A stretch of DNA of 64,000 nucleotides from Xanthomonas sp. AM6 (GCF_025665335.1 NZ_CP106869.1:1328501-1392500); one strand, 5' to 3'; shown: positions 1-9,717, counted from the stretch's first letter. Notes: generated by a model from the sequence alone, not told the origin. A program made the numbers and translations.

Positions 1-1332
1 GCGGCGATCGGCATCTGGAACATCGTCGACGCGCCGGAAGTGCTGAAGGCGTTCAACCCGTGGTGGGCGATCCGCTTCTTCCTGGAACACGGCTGGCACG
101 GGGTGTGGATCCTCGGCGCGGTGGTGCTGGCGGTGACCGGCGGCGAGGCGCTGTACGCGGACATGGGCCACTTCGGCGCGCGCCCGATCCGCCACGCCTG
201 GTACTTCTTCGTGCTGCCGTGCCTGGTGCTGAACTACCTGGGGCAGGGCGCGCTGGTGCTCAAGCACCCGTCGGCGCTGAAGAACCCGTTCTTCGAGGCG
301 GTGCCCGGCTGGGCGCTGTACCCGATGATCGTGCTGGCCACGCTGGCGGCGGTGATCGCCTCGCAGGCGGTGATCACCGGCGCGTTCTCGATCGCGCGCC
401 AGGCGATGCAGCTGGGCTACATCCCGCGCATGCTGATCAAGCACACCTCGCACGACACCATCGGCCAGATCTACATCCCCGGCATCAACTGGCTGCTGAT
501 GGTGATGGTGATCGCGCTGGTGCTGATCTTCCGCAGCTCCACCAACCTGGCGGTGGCCTACGGCATCTCGGTGTCGGCGACGATGCTGATCGACACCCTG
601 CTGCTGGCGCTGGTGGCGCGCGCGCTGTGGCCGCGCTGGCGCAACTGGGTGCTGCCGCTGTGCGTGGTGTTCTTCGTCATCGACGCCGCGTTCCTGATCG
701 CCAATGGCGCCAAGCTGCTGCAGGGCGCCTGGTTCCCGGTGGCGCTGGGCATCGTGATGTTCACCATGATGCGCACCTGGCGCCGCGGCCGCGAGCTGCT
801 GCGCGAGGAGATCCGCAAGGACGGCATCCAGATCGACAGCTTCCTGCCCGGGCTGATGCTGGCGCCGCCGGTGCGCGTGCCGGGCACGGCGGTGTTCCTG
901 ACCGCCGACGCGACCGTGGTGCCGCACGCGCTGATGCACAACCTCAAGCACAACAAGGTGCTGCACGAGCGCAACGTGTTCCTGACCGTGGAGACCCTGC
1001 CGGTGCCGTACGCCTCGGCCCGGCAGCGGCTGAAGATGGACGCCATCGGCGACGAGTTCTACCGCGTGATCGTGCGCTTCGGCTTCATGGAGACCCCCGA
1101 CGTGCCGCTGGCGCTGATGCGCTCCTGCGACCAGGGCGGGATCTACTTCGACCCGATGGACACCACCTATTTCGCCAGCCGCGAGACCATCGTCGCCAGC
1201 GCCAACCGCGGCATGCCGATCTGGCGCGACAAGCTGTTCGCGGTCATGCACCGCAACGCCGCCCCGGCCACCGGCTTCTTCCGCATCCCCGGCAACCGGC
1301 TGGTGGAGCTGGGGGCGCAGGTGGAGATCTGA
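1..1332 (+). CDS. kup: Kup-family potassium uptake protein (3' part, start outside window)
   Basis: The reading frame is open from base 1, so the start lies upstream; 443 C-terminal residues are present of a family of about 630. Kup proteins are inner-membrane K+/H+ symporters for low-affinity potassium uptake. The visible part begins [14 protein letters not shown] and holds hydrophobic segments typical of Kup (for example [21 protein letters not shown] and [26 protein letters not shown]), followed by a soluble cytoplasmic C-terminal domain from about residue 275 onward ([30 protein letters not shown]). The stop is followed after about 15 bases by a dispersed inverted repeat and then ruvB. 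Kup lying directly before ruvB matches xanthomonad gene order as I know it. Identification rests on family resemblance of the visible two thirds and is secure. Confidence 0.93.
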   Translation, partial: AAIGIWNIVDAPEVLKAFNPWWAIRFFLEHGWHGVWILGAVVLAVTGGEALYADMGHFGARPIRHAWYFFVLPCLVLNYLGQGALVLKHPSALKNPFFEAVPGWALYPMIVLATLAAVIASQAVITGAFSIARQAMQLGYIPRMLIKHTSHDTIGQIYIPGINWLLMVMVIALVLIFRSSTNLAVAYGISVSATMLIDTLLLALVARALWPRWRNWVLPLCVVFFVIDAAFLIANGAKLLQGAWFPVALGIVMFTMMRTWRRGRELLREEIRKDGIQIDSFLPGLMLAPPVRVPGTAVFLTADATVVPHALMHNLKHNKVLHERNVFLTVETLPVPYASARQRLKMDAIGDEFYRVIVRFGFMETPDVPLALMRSCDQGGIYFDPMDTTYFASRETIVASANRGMPIWRDKLFAVMHRNAAPATGFFRIPGNRLVELGAQVEI

Positions 1333-1347
1333 GGCCGCCTGCGGCGG

Positions 1348-1458
1348 CCGGGATTGGGGAGTCGGGGAGTCGGGATTGGTCAAGGCCGTAGCGCCGAAGC
1401 CATCCCGCAGCCGATACTATTGCGTTACCCATCCCGAATCCCGACTCCCCAATCCCGG
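1348..1458. repeat. Dispersed inverted-repeat module, copy A (kup/ruvB)
   Basis: Left arm 1348-1379 is built of GGGATTGGGGA/GTCGGGGA units. Right arm 1431-1458 is its approximate reverse complement (ATCCCGAATCCCGACTCCCC and so on), with about 50 bases between. The right arm ends five bases before the ruvB ATG, so the leader just upstream of ruvB is repeat-derived and shows no Shine-Dalgarno motif. The same module recurs at least seven times in this window. Confidence 0.8.
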
Positions 1459-1463
1459 CTCCC

Positions 1464-2498
1464 ATGGACCGCATCATCGCCAGCAGCGCCACCCGCGAAG
1501 ACGACGCGGTCGAGGCCAGCATCCGACCCAAGCGGCTGGCCGACTACCTCGGCCAGCAGCCGGTGCGCGAGCAGCTGTCGATCTACATCGAGGCGGCCAA
1601 GGCGCGCGGCGAGGCGATGGACCATGTGCTGATCTTCGGCCCGCCGGGGCTGGGCAAGACCACGCTCAGCCACGTCATCGCCAACGAGCTGGGGGTCAAC
1701 CTGCGGGTGACCTCCGGCCCGGTGATCGAGAAGGCCGGCGACCTGGCGGCGCTGCTGACCAACCTGCAGCCGCACGACGTGCTGTTCGTGGACGAGATCC
1801 ACCGCCTGTCGCCGGTGGTCGAGGAAGTGCTGTACCCGGCGATGGAAGACTTCCAGATCGACATCATGATCGGCGAGGGCCCGGCCGCGCGCTCGATCAA
1901 GATCGACCTGCCGCCGTTCACCCTGATCGGCGCCACCACCCGGGCCGGGCTGCTGACCGCGCCGCTGCGCGACCGCTTCGGCATCGTGCAGCGCCTGGAG
2001 TTCTACACCCCGGAGGAGCTGGGCAAGATCGTGCGCCGTTCCGCCGGCATCCTCGGCATCGCCTGCGACGCCGACGGCTGCGCGGAGATCGCGCGGCGCG
2101 CGCGCGGCACCCCGCGCATCGCCAACCGGCTGCTGCGCCGGGTCCGCGACTTCGCCCAGGTGCGCGCCGGCGGGCACATCGACCTGGCCGTCGCGCAGGC
2201 GGCGATGCAGATGCTCAAGGTCGACCCGGAAGGCTTCGACGAGCTCGACCGGCGCCTGCTGCGCACCATCATCGAGTACTTCGACGGCGGCCCGGTCGGG
2301 GTCGAGTCGCTGGCCGCCTCGCTGTCGGAGGAGCGCGGGACCCTGGAAGACGTGGTCGAGCCGTACCTGATCCAGCAGGGCTACCTGGTCCGCAGCGCGC
2401 GCGGGCGCATGGCGACCAACAAGGCGTATCTGCACTTGGGCCTTCAGCCCAAGCGGGATTCGGGATTGGGGATCGGGGATTCGGGAGCGCTGTTTTGA
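1464..2498 (+). CDS. ruvB: Holliday junction branch migration ATPase RuvB
   Basis: RuvB is the hexameric AAA+ motor that, with RuvA, drives branch migration of Holliday junctions in recombinational repair. The 344-residue length is normal. Walker A GPPGLGKT lies at residues 59-66 and Walker B with DEIH at 110-113; sensor and arginine-finger segments ([18 protein letters not shown]) and the C-terminal winged-helix region ([28 protein letters not shown]) follow. The ATG at 1464 gives the standard N-terminus, but the bases before it come from an inverted-repeat module and carry no clear ribosome-binding site. The last dozen or so residues ([14 protein letters not shown]) are encoded by the left arm of a second copy of the same module, so the C-terminal tail is repeat-derived. 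Its stop overlaps the likely TTG start of ybgC. Confidence 0.97.
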   Translation: MDRIIASSATREDDAVEASIRPKRLADYLGQQPVREQLSIYIEAAKARGEAMDHVLIFGPPGLGKTTLSHVIANELGVNLRVTSGPVIEKAGDLAALLTNLQPHDVLFVDEIHRLSPVVEEVLYPAMEDFQIDIMIGEGPAARSIKIDLPPFTLIGATTRAGLLTAPLRDRFGIVQRLEFYTPEELGKIVRRSAGILGIACDADGCAEIARRARGTPRIANRLLRRVRDFAQVRAGGHIDLAVAQAAMQMLKVDPEGFDELDRRLLRTIIEYFDGGPVGVESLAASLSEERGTLEDVVEPYLIQQGYLVRSARGRMATNKAYLHLGLQPKRDSGLGIGDSGALF

Positions 2499-2560
2499 CT
2501 GCGAGCCACCAGGACACGCCTTCGCTCGGCGAATCCCCAATCCCGAATCCCCAATCCCGG
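2454..2560. repeat. Dispersed inverted-repeat module, copy B (ruvB end/ybgC start)
   Basis: Left arm 2454-2485 (CGGGATTCGGGATTGGGGAT and continuing) lies inside the 3' end of ruvB. Right arm 2531-2560 (GAATCCCCAATCCCGAATCC and continuing) lies where the N-terminus of ybgC is or would be. The module therefore contributes to the coding ends of two neighbouring genes. Confidence 0.78.
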
Positions 2561-2995
2561 CAGCTATTCAGTTGGCCGACACGCATCTACTGGGAAGATA
2601 CCGACGCCGGTGGGGTGGTCTACCATGCGCGCTACGTCGCCTTTCTGGAGCGGGCGCGCACGGAATGGTTGCGTGCGCTGGGCTATGGACAGGAGCGCCT
2701 GCGCCTGCAGCACGATCTGGTGTTCGCGGTGCGCGCGATGCAGCTCGACTTCCTGCGCCCGGCCCGCCTCGACGATACGCTGCAGGTCGGCGCCGCGCTG
2801 TCGCAATGCAAGCGCGCCAGCCTGGTGTTCGCGCAGTCGATCCACCGCGACGGCGAGTTGCTGTTGCGCGCGCAGGTGCGGGTGGCGGCGCTGGGCGCCG
2901 GCAGCTTCCGCCCGCGCGGCATGGACGACGCGCTGTACGACGCATTGAAAGTTCTCGAAATCACTGAAGCAGAATTACTGAGGAACGACGGATGA
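2495..2995 (+). CDS. ybgC: Tol-Pal-associated acyl-CoA thioesterase YbgC (start uncertain)
   Basis: YbgC is a hotdog-fold acyl-CoA thioesterase encoded at the head of tol-pal operons. The signature segment [28 protein letters not shown] includes the catalytic Asp region, and the rest of the fold ([44 protein letters not shown]) is complete. No ATG is available: upstream of [12 protein letters not shown] the only plausible start seen is TTG at 2495, which overlaps the ruvB stop as TTGA. That start adds about 24 residues, many encoded by the right arm of an inverted-repeat module ([13 protein letters not shown]). A start at a non-canonical codon nearer SWPTRIYW is possible. The 3' end overlaps tolQ by ATGA, indicating translational coupling. 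Confidence 0.9.
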   Translation: MTASHQDTPSLGESPIPNPQSRQLFSWPTRIYWEDTDAGGVVYHARYVAFLERARTEWLRALGYGQERLRLQHDLVFAVRAMQLDFLRPARLDDTLQVGAALSQCKRASLVFAQSIHRDGELLLRAQVRVAALGAGSFRPRGMDDALYDALKVLEITEAELLRNDG

Positions 2996-3768
2996 TCGCA
3001 TTGCTCCTGGCCCTGCAGGACACGGTGGTGGAGGCGCTGCCGCAGGACGTGACCCAGACCGCCGCGCAGGCCGTCGCCAACACGGCCGCCCACGGCGGCA
3101 TCAACTACCTGGACCTGATGCTCAAGGCCAGCCTGCCGGTCAAGGTGATCGTGCTGCTGCTGCTGCTCGGCTCGCTGATCAGCTGGGTGATCATTTTCCG
3201 CAAGGCGCGGGTGTTCAAGCAGGCCAACCGCGACGCCGACGAGTTCGAGAACCGCTTCTGGTCCGGCACCGACCTGACCAAGCTCTACGCCGGCGCGGCC
3301 GACCGCAACCGCGTGGTCGGCGGGCTGGAGGCGATCTTCGAGGCCGGCTTCCGCGAGTTCACCCGCCTGCGCGACAAGCGCAAGCTCGATGCGCGCATCC
3401 AGCTGGAAGGCGCGCAGCGGGCGATGCGGGCGACCTATGCGCGCGAGGTGGACCGCCTGGAGCGCAACCTGGAACTGCTCGCCAACATCGGCTCCACCGC
3501 GCCCTACGTGGGCCTGGTCGGCACCGTGTTCGGCATCATGGTGACCATGCACGACATGATCAACAGCGGCCAGCAGGCGGGCATCGCCGCGGTCGCGCCG
3601 GGCATCTCCGAGGCGCTGTTCGCCACCGCCATCGGCCTGTTCGTGGCGATCCCGGCGGTGTGGGCGTACAACCGCTTCACCACCCGGGTCGAGCGCATGG
3701 CCGTCCGCTTCGAGACCTTCTCCGAAGAGTTCAGCTCCATCCTGCAGCGCCAGGCCAGCGGCGACTGA
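2992..3768 (+). CDS. tolQ: Tol-Pal system motor protein TolQ
   Basis: TolQ is the ExbB/MotA-type inner-membrane subunit that forms the proton channel of the Tol motor with TolR. Of 258 residues, the first membrane helix lies at about 50-69 (VKVIVLLLLLGSLISWVIIF). A cytoplasmic loop follows, then helices two and three (NIGSTAPYVGLVGTVFGIMV and EALFATAIGLFVAIPAVWAY), the conserved ExbB/TolQ core. The ATG overlaps the ybgC stop and is preceded by a GAGGAACG ribosome-binding site inside ybgC. It is followed 40 bases later by tolR. Confidence 0.97.
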   Translation: MIALLLALQDTVVEALPQDVTQTAAQAVANTAAHGGINYLDLMLKASLPVKVIVLLLLLGSLISWVIIFRKARVFKQANRDADEFENRFWSGTDLTKLYAGAADRNRVVGGLEAIFEAGFREFTRLRDKRKLDARIQLEGAQRAMRATYAREVDRLERNLELLANIGSTAPYVGLVGTVFGIMVTMHDMINSGQQAGIAAVAPGISEALFATAIGLFVAIPAVWAYNRFTTRVERMAVRFETFSEEFSSILQRQASGD

Positions 3769-3808
3769 GCGCCGCCGCGCGCTCCGCCCCCGATCCCAGG
3801 ATTCCCGC

Positions 3809-4235
<427 letters not shown>

Positions 4236-4246
<11 letters not shown>

Positions 4247-5237
4247 AGCCGATTCCCGACCGCATCTGGCCCAGGGCGACAGCGACGGCCTGATGTACGG
4301 CATCGCCCTGGCGGTGGGCGTGCACGTGCTGCTCGCGCTGCTGTTCTTCCTCGCCTGGTGGTGGTCGCCGGTGCGCGAGGTGGAGCCGGCGGCCGGTTCG
4401 CCGATGGTCGAGGCCTCGCTGGTGGTCTCGGCCGCGGACGTGCGCTCGGCGCAGAAGGCGGTGCAGGACGCGCCCAAGCCGTTGCCCGAGCCGCTGCCCG
4501 AACCGGTCAAGGAGGTCGCCGAGGAAGACACGGTGCCGCCGCCGCAGCCGGTGCCCGTGCCCAAGCCGCAGCAGGCGCCGACCGAGCAGCAGCAGAAGGC
4601 CCAGGACTTCATCCCGGTGCCGGACAAGGTCGACCAGGACCGCGCCTCGCGCACGGCGATCTCGCAGGAAAAGGAAAAGCAGGAGCAGGAAGCCAAGCGC
4701 CGCCAGGAGCAGGTCGACCTGACCGAGCAGAAGCGCCAGCAGGAGGCCGAGCAGAAGCAGCGCCTGGCCGCGCAGCAGGAAGAGGAGCGGCAGAAGAAGA
4801 TCGCCGAGATCCGCAAGCAGCGCGAGCAGGCCGAGCGCGAGGCCAAGCTGGCCGAGCAGAAGCTGCGCCAGCTGGCCGACGTGCGCGCCAAGCAGGCCTC
4901 GGCCACCGCCGCGTCCACGCCGCAGGCCGCGCCCGGGCAGAACGGCACCAACACCGACCTGTCGGCCAAGTACGCCGCGGCGATCCAGCAGGCGGTGCTG
5001 AGCCAGTGGGTGCGCCCGGATTCGGTGCCGCTGGGGCAGAAGTGCAAGATCTCGATCAAGCAGATCCCCGGCGGCACGGTGATGGAGGCCAAGGTCAGCC
5101 CCGACTGCCCCTACGACGAGGCCGGGCGCCGCTCGATCGAGGCCGCGGTGCTGCGCGCGCAGCCGTTGCCGTACCGCGGCTTCGAGCCGGTGTTCGCGCG
5201 CGAGCTGACCTTCAACTTCACTGCGCAGGACCGGTAA
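4236..5237 (+). CDS. tolA: Tol-Pal system protein TolA
   Basis: TolA links the TolQR motor to TolB and Pal across the periplasm. The 333-residue protein has the three classic domains. There is one membrane helix near residues 20-43 (GIALAVGVHVLLALLFFLAW). A long polar helical region follows, first Pro-rich and then Gln/Glu/Lys/Ala-rich (about 110-225). The globular C-terminal domain runs from about 245, with two cysteines (GQKCKIS and SPDCPYDEAG) that could form the usual disulphide. It overlaps tolR by 11 bases. Downstream are 215 bases without a gene before tolB, containing a half copy of the dispersed repeat. Confidence 0.96.
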
Positions 5238-5240
5238 GGC

Positions 5241-5259
5241 CGGGATTGGGGATTGGAGG
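5241..5259. repeat. Solitary left arm of the dispersed inverted repeat, copy C (tolA/tolB)
   Basis: CCGGGATTGGGGATTGG matches the left arm of the recurrent module just after tolA. I see no convincing right arm before tolB, so this looks like a decayed or half element. Confidence 0.55.
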
Positions 5260-5452
5260 GGGCGAGGTTTTGCTGCCTTGTCCCGGTTCCCGAAAGCCGG
5301 TTCCGGGCCTGGCGAACTCCCGGGCGGCGGCGCGATAGGCGATAATCCGGCGCGTCCTGCCGCCGGCTTCACATGCCGGTGTTCATGATTGCGAATACGT
5401 TCACCCGCGCATTGCTATCTCTTGCGCCTTCCCGAGTACTGCTGAGCGACCC

Positions 5453-6772
5453 ATGAAGAAACTGCCGCGCTGGCTAGCCGTCCTGACTGCCCTGTTGCTC
5501 CCCTTGGCCGCGTCCGCGCAGGACAGGGGCCTGGAAATCGACATCGTCGGCGGCAACGCGTCGGCGACCCCGATCACCGTCGTGCCGATGCCCTACCAGG
5601 GCTCGGCCGCCGCGCCGTCCACCGACGTGGCCGCGGTGGTCCGCGCCGACCTGGACCGTTCCGGCCAGTTCCGCAACCTGCCCGAAGCGCAGATCGTCGA
5701 GCGCCCGACCCGCGGCAGCGAAGTCCAGTACGCCACCTGGCGCGCGCTGAAGCAGGACTACCTGGTCGCCGGCCGGGTCGTGGACGCGGGCGAGGGCGCC
5801 TACCGGGTCGAGTACGAACTGTTCGACGTGGCCAAGGGCGAGCGCCTGCTCGGCCTGGCGATGACCGCCCGCGCCAGCGCCATGCGCGACGTGGCGCACC
5901 AGATGGCCGATGCCATCTACGAGAAGATCACCGGCGTGCGCGGCGCGTTCTGGACCCGCATCGCCTACGTCACCGCCAGCGGCAAGGGCGGGGCGATGCG
6001 CTATGCGCTGATGGTCGCCGACTCGGACGGCTACAACCCGCAGACCATCGTGCGCTCGGCCGAGCCGCTGCTCTCGCCGAACTGGAGCCCGGACGGCAAG
6101 AAGCTGGCCTACGTGAGCTTCGAGCGCGGCAACTCCTCGATCTACATCCAGGACATCGCCACCGGCGCGCGCCAGCTGGTGTCCAGCTTCCGCGGCATCA
6201 ACGGCGCCCCGGCGTTCTCGCCGGACGGCCGCAAGCTGGCCCTGGCGCTGTCGCGCAGCGGCAACCCGGAGATCTACGTGATGGACCTGGGCAGCAAGCA
6301 GCTGACCCAGCTGACCAACCACTTCGGCATCGACACCGAGCCGACCTGGGCGCCGGACGGCGGCTCCATCTACTTCACCTCCGACCGCGGCGGCCGCCCG
6401 CAGATCTACCAGGTGGCGGCGACCGGCGGCAGCGCCAACCGGGTGACCTTCCAGGGCAACTACAACGCCACCGCCAGCGTGTCCTTCGACGGCAACAAGA
6501 TCGCCGTCGCCCAGGGCAGCGGCAACACCTACAAGATCGCGATGATGGACCGCAGCCTGGGTTCGCCGCGCTGGAGCACTTTGTCTACGGGCTCGCTGGA
6601 CGAGTCGCCAAGCTTCGCGCCCAACGCCAGCATGGTCCTGTACGCCGCTCGCGAGGGCGGGCGCGGGGTGCTTTACGCGGTTTCGGCCGATGCCCGCGTG
6701 CGCCAGCGCCTGGTCCTGGCCGACGGCGACGTGCGCGAGCCGTCGTGGTCGCCGTATCGGACCGCGCGTTGA
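5453..6772 (+). CDS. tolB: Tol-Pal system beta-propeller protein TolB
   Basis: TolB is the periplasmic protein that binds Pal and is acted on by TolA. The 439-residue precursor starts with a signal peptide (MKKLPRWLAVLTALLLPLAASA, cleavage likely before QDRG). The N-terminal alpha/beta domain follows, then a beta-propeller with recurrent blades ending in W/F-S-P-D-G motifs (SPNWSPDGKKLAYVS, APAFSPDGRKLALALS, EPTWAPDGGSIYFTS). The ATG at 5453 gives the typical signal peptide. The stop codon at 6770-6772 sits inside the -35 box of the apparent pal promoter. Confidence 0.97.
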   Translation: MKKLPRWLAVLTALLLPLAASAQDRGLEIDIVGGNASATPITVVPMPYQGSAAAPSTDVAAVVRADLDRSGQFRNLPEAQIVERPTRGSEVQYATWRALKQDYLVAGRVVDAGEGAYRVEYELFDVAKGERLLGLAMTARASAMRDVAHQMADAIYEKITGVRGAFWTRIAYVTASGKGGAMRYALMVADSDGYNPQTIVRSAEPLLSPNWSPDGKKLAYVSFERGNSSIYIQDIATGARQLVSSFRGINGAPAFSPDGRKLALALSRSGNPEIYVMDLGSKQLTQLTNHFGIDTEPTWAPDGGSIYFTSDRGGRPQIYQVAATGGSANRVTFQGNYNATASVSFDGNKIAVAQGSGNTYKIAMMDRSLGSPRWSTLSTGSLDESPSFAPNASMVLYAAREGGRGVLYAVSADARVRQRLVLADGDVREPSWSPYRTAR

Positions 6773-6796
6773 CATGTAAGTTTGATGTTAATATTT
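6769..6796 (+). promoter_or_regulatory. Sigma70-type promoter for pal-cpoB
   Basis: A perfect TTGACA at 6769-6774 overlaps the tolB stop codon. It is followed 14-17 bases later by an AT-rich -10 region (TTAATATTT, 6788-6796) that stands out strongly from the GC-rich surroundings. The position about 50 bases before the pal ATG suggests pal, an abundant lipoprotein, is transcribed additionally from its own promoter. The exact -10 hexamer is ambiguous. Confidence 0.65.
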
Positions 6797-6843
6797 CGCT
6801 GCGTTGAACCCCTCATCGGCTCAGGAGCCACAAAGGTATCCCC

Positions 6844-7362
6844 ATGAACAAGACCACCCGCGTTCTGCTTGTTTCGCTGTTGTCCGTCGCAGCTCTGGCC
6901 GGCTGCTCCAAGAAGGTCAAGGAAGTTCCCCCGACCGACACCACCGGTACCACCGGCTCCACCACCCCGACCGGCCCGTCGACCTCCGGCCTGTACGGCC
7001 CGGGCGACCTGGACACCGATGCCTGCCTGCGCCAGCGCGTGGTCTACTTCGATCTGGACCAGGATTCGCTGAAGCCGGAATTCCAGGCGATCATGGCCTG
7101 CCACGCCAAGTACCTGCGTGACCGTCCGTCCTCGCGCATCACCCTGCAGGGCAATGCCGACGAGCGCGGTTCGCGCGAGTACAACATGGGCCTGGGCGAG
7201 CGTCGTGGCAACGCCGTGTCTTCGGCGCTGCAGGCTGCCGGCGGTTCGGCTGCCCAGCTGACCGTCGTCAGCTACGGCGAAGAGCGTCCGGTCTGCACCG
7301 AGTCGGGCGAGTCCTGCTGGTCGCAGAACCGCCGCGTCGAGATCGTCTACACGGCTCAGTAA
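6844..7362 (+). CDS. pal: Peptidoglycan-associated lipoprotein Pal
   Basis: Pal is the outer-membrane lipoprotein that holds peptidoglycan and interacts with TolB. The 172-residue precursor has a lipoprotein signal ending LAGC (Cys21), a Thr/Pro/Gly-rich linker (residues 30-55), and an OmpA-like peptidoglycan-binding domain. That domain shows VVYFDLDQDSLKPEF and the diaminopimelate-binding NADERGSREYNMGLGERR. It is preceded by its own strong promoter and followed after three bases by cpoB, so the two are cotranscribed. Confidence 0.97.
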   Translation: MNKTTRVLLVSLLSVAALAGCSKKVKEVPPTDTTGTTGSTTPTGPSTSGLYGPGDLDTDACLRQRVVYFDLDQDSLKPEFQAIMACHAKYLRDRPSSRITLQGNADERGSREYNMGLGERRGNAVSSALQAAGGSAAQLTVVSYGEERPVCTESGESCWSQNRRVEIVYTAQ

Positions 7363-7365
7363 TAG

Positions 7366-8178
7366 ATGCGTATCGGTGTCCTCACATCGATGATCGTCGC
7401 GGCGGCCCTCGTGGCCGCCGCGCCGGCTCATGCGCAACGCGCCAGCCTGGCCGACCGCGTGACCGTGCTCGAACAGCAGGCGATGAACACCCAGGCCAAC
7501 ACCGACATGCTGAACCAGCTCAACCAGCTGCGGACGCAGATGCAGTCGCTGGAAGCCACGATCGAGCAATTGCAGCACGACAACGAACAACTCAAGCAGC
7601 GCGCCAAGGACCAGTACCTGGACCTGGACGGCCGCCTGAACCGGCTCGAGGGTGGCGCCATGCCTCCGTTGCCGCCGGCCGGCGGAGCCGCACCGGCCGC
7701 TTCCGCACCGTCTGCCAAGCCGGCCGCCGCCGTTTCCGAGCGGCCGCCGTCGGTGCATGGCGATGCCGGCACGCTCAGCGCCACCGGCGACGAGCGCACC
7801 AGCTACAACGTCGCCTTCGACGCGCTGAAGGCCGGCAAGTACGCCGACTCGGCGAACCTGTTCCAGAGCTTTCTCGAGCTGTACCCGAACGGCGTCTACG
7901 CCCCCAATGCCTTGTACTGGCTGGGCGAGAGCTATTACGCCACCAAGAATTTCCCGCTGGCCGAGGCGCAGTTCCGCGACCTGATCGGCCGCTATCCGAC
8001 CCACGACAAGGCGTCCGGCGCCCTGCTCAAGCTGGGCCTGTCGCAGTACGGCGAAGGCCATGCGCAGGAAGCCGAGCAGACCCTGCAGCAGGTGATCAGC
8101 CAGTATCCAGGCTCGGATGCCGCGCGCACCGCGCAGGACCGCCTGCAGTCGATCCGCATCGGCCAGCAACTGCGCTGA
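7366..8178 (+). CDS. cpoB: Cell division coordinator CpoB (YbgF)
   Basis: CpoB couples the Tol machine to PBP1b during outer-membrane constriction. The 270-residue precursor has a signal peptide (ending APAHA before QRAS). A coiled-coil trimerisation segment of Gln/Leu heptads runs from about 27 to 85 (ADRVTVLEQQAMNTQANTDM onward). A Pro/Ala linker follows to about 130, then tetratricopeptide repeats (SYNVAFDALKAGKYADSANL, APNALYWLGESYYATKNFPL, SGALLKLGLSQYGEGHAQEA). The start ATG lies three bases after the pal stop. Confidence 0.95.
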   Translation: MRIGVLTSMIVAAALVAAAPAHAQRASLADRVTVLEQQAMNTQANTDMLNQLNQLRTQMQSLEATIEQLQHDNEQLKQRAKDQYLDLDGRLNRLEGGAMPPLPPAGGAAPAASAPSAKPAAAVSERPPSVHGDAGTLSATGDERTSYNVAFDALKAGKYADSANLFQSFLELYPNGVYAPNALYWLGESYYATKNFPLAEAQFRDLIGRYPTHDKASGALLKLGLSQYGEGHAQEAEQTLQQVISQYPGSDAARTAQDRLQSIRIGQQLR

Positions 8179-8224
8179 GCCCCCCAACGCTGCCGCCATC
8201 GTCGCGGGGCATCCTTTTCCCGCC

Positions 8225-8902
8225 ATGGCCGCCGTTCCCAGCGATATCGTCCAAAGCCCGCTGCCGCGCCTGAAGCTGACGGAGATCTTCCTGTCGCTGC
8301 AGGGCGAGGCTGACAGCGCCGGCTGGCCGACCGTGTTCGTGCGCCTGACCGGCTGCCCGCTGCGCTGCAGCTACTGCGACACCGCCTACGCCTTCCACGG
8401 CGGGCAGTGGTGGGACATCGACGCGATCCTGGCCGAGGTGGCGCGCCACGGCGTGCGCCATGTCTGCGTGACCGGCGGCGAGCCGCTGGCGCAGAAGCGC
8501 TGCCTGCGCCTGCTCGAGCAACTGTGCGACGCCGGCTACGATGTGTCGCTGGAGACCTCCGGCGCGCTCGACATCGCCGAGGTGGACCCGCGCGTGTCGC
8601 GGGTGCTCGACATCAAGACCCCGGCCTCGCAGGAAGCGCACCGCAACCGCTGGGACAACCTGCCGCTGCTGACCGCGCGCGACCAGATCAAGTTCGTGCT
8701 GTGCGGCCGCGCCGACTACGAATGGGCGCGCGCGATCGTCGCCGAGCACCGCCTGCACGAGCGCTGCACGGTGTGGTTCTCGCCGAGCAAGAGCGAACTG
8801 GCCCCGCGCGACCTGGCCGACTGGATCGTCGCCGACCGCCTGCCGGTCCGCTTCCAGATGCAGCTGCACAAGCTGCTGTGGAACGACGAGCCGGGCCGTT
8901 GA
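8225..8902 (+). CDS. queE: 7-carboxy-7-deazaguanine synthase QueE
   Basis: QueE is the radical SAM enzyme that converts 6-carboxy-tetrahydropterin to 7-carboxy-7-deazaguanine in the queuosine/preQ0 pathway. The 225-residue protein carries the cluster motif C-x3-C-x2-C at Cys44, Cys48 and Cys51 (TGCPLRCSYCDTAY) and the SAM-binding VTGGEPLAQ segment. ATG 8225 was chosen because earlier in-frame starts lie within cpoB and give a non-homologous extension. A 46-base gap separates it from cpoB, and queC lies about 115 bases downstream across a dispersed repeat. Confidence 0.94.
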   Translation: MAAVPSDIVQSPLPRLKLTEIFLSLQGEADSAGWPTVFVRLTGCPLRCSYCDTAYAFHGGQWWDIDAILAEVARHGVRHVCVTGGEPLAQKRCLRLLEQLCDAGYDVSLETSGALDIAEVDPRVSRVLDIKTPASQEAHRNRWDNLPLLTARDQIKFVLCGRADYEWARAIVAEHRLHERCTVWFSPSKSELAPRDLADWIVADRLPVRFQMQLHKLLWNDEPGR

Positions 8903-8906
8903 GAAG

Positions 8907-9009
8907 CCGGGATTGGGGATTGGAGATTGGGGATTCGTAGAACTCCCTCCGATGTCCGATCGCGTGCTGTAGCTTTTGCGAATCCCCAATCTCCAATCCC
9001 CAATCTTGG
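8907..9009. repeat. Dispersed inverted-repeat module, copy D (queE/queC)
   Basis: Left arm 8907-8937 (CCGGGATTGGGGATTGGAGA and continuing) and right arm 8978-9009 (GCGAATCCCCAATCTCCAAT and continuing) are imperfect reverse complements around a roughly 40-base centre. The right arm ends seven bases before the queC ATG. Together the arms occupy most of the queE-queC spacer. Confidence 0.8.
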
Positions 9010-9016
9010 CCCTTCA

Positions 9017-9682
9017 ATGAAAAACGCCGTCGTCCTACTCTCCGGTGGCATGGATTCCGCCGTCGTCGTCGCCATCGCCCGCGAGCAGGGCTATGCCGTG
9101 CATGCGCTGAGCGTCAGCTATGGGCAGCGGCATACGTCCGAACTGGATGCGGCCACGCGCGTGGCCGCCGCGCTCGGCGCGGTGGCGCACAAGACCGTCA
9201 ACGTCGACCTGCGCAGCATCGGCGGCTCCGCGCTGACCGACGACATCGAGGTGCCGGACGCGGGCGGCGCGGGCATTCCGGTCACCTACGTGCCGGCGCG
9301 CAACACCATCATGCTGTCGGTGGCGCTGGGCTGGGCCGAAGTGCTGGGTGCGGCGGACATCTTCTGCGGCGTCAACGCGGTGGACTACTCCGGCTATCCC
9401 GATTGCCGTCCGGAGTTCATCGACGCGTTCCAGACCCTGGCCAACCTGGCGACCAAGGCCGGCGTGGAGGGCGCAGGCCTGCGCGTGCATGCGCCGCTGC
9501 AGCGCATGAGCAAGGCCGACATCGTGCGCGAAGGCGTGCGCCTGGGCGTGGATTTTGGCCTGACCGTGTCCTGCTACCGCGCCGATGCCGACGGCCGCGC
9601 CTGCGGCCACTGCGACGCCTGCCGCCTGCGCGCGGCCGGTTTCGCCGATGCCGGCGTGGCCGACCCGACCCGCTACGCCTGA
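9017..9682 (+). CDS. queC: 7-cyano-7-deazaguanine synthase QueC
   Basis: QueC uses ATP and ammonia to turn 7-carboxy-7-deazaguanine into preQ0, the step after QueE. The 221-residue protein has the PP-loop SGGMDS at residues 9-14, the conserved SVSYGQRH segment and a zinc site of four cysteines near the C-terminus ([14 protein letters not shown]). The ATG at 9017 matches the usual N-terminus ([14 protein letters not shown]). The leader immediately upstream is repeat-derived; no standard ribosome-binding site is visible there. Confidence 0.96.
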   Translation: MKNAVVLLSGGMDSAVVVAIAREQGYAVHALSVSYGQRHTSELDAATRVAAALGAVAHKTVNVDLRSIGGSALTDDIEVPDAGGAGIPVTYVPARNTIMLSVALGWAEVLGAADIFCGVNAVDYSGYPDCRPEFIDAFQTLANLATKAGVEGAGLRVHAPLQRMSKADIVREGVRLGVDFGLTVSCYRADADGRACGHCDACRLRAAGFADAGVADPTRYA

Positions 9683-9683
9683 T

Positions 9684-9712
9684 TTCGCGTTGACGCGGGG
9701 GTGGGGTAGAAT
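9684..9712 (+). promoter_or_regulatory. Probable tRNA-Lys promoter
   Basis: TAGAAT at 9707-9712 is a good -10 box. At 17-base spacing the -35 would be TTCGCG (9684-9689); the better-looking TTGACG at 9690-9695 is only 11 bases away. The site is 33 bases before the tRNA. A hairpin lies between promoter and tRNA. Confidence 0.5.
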
Positions 9713-9717
9713 ACGCA

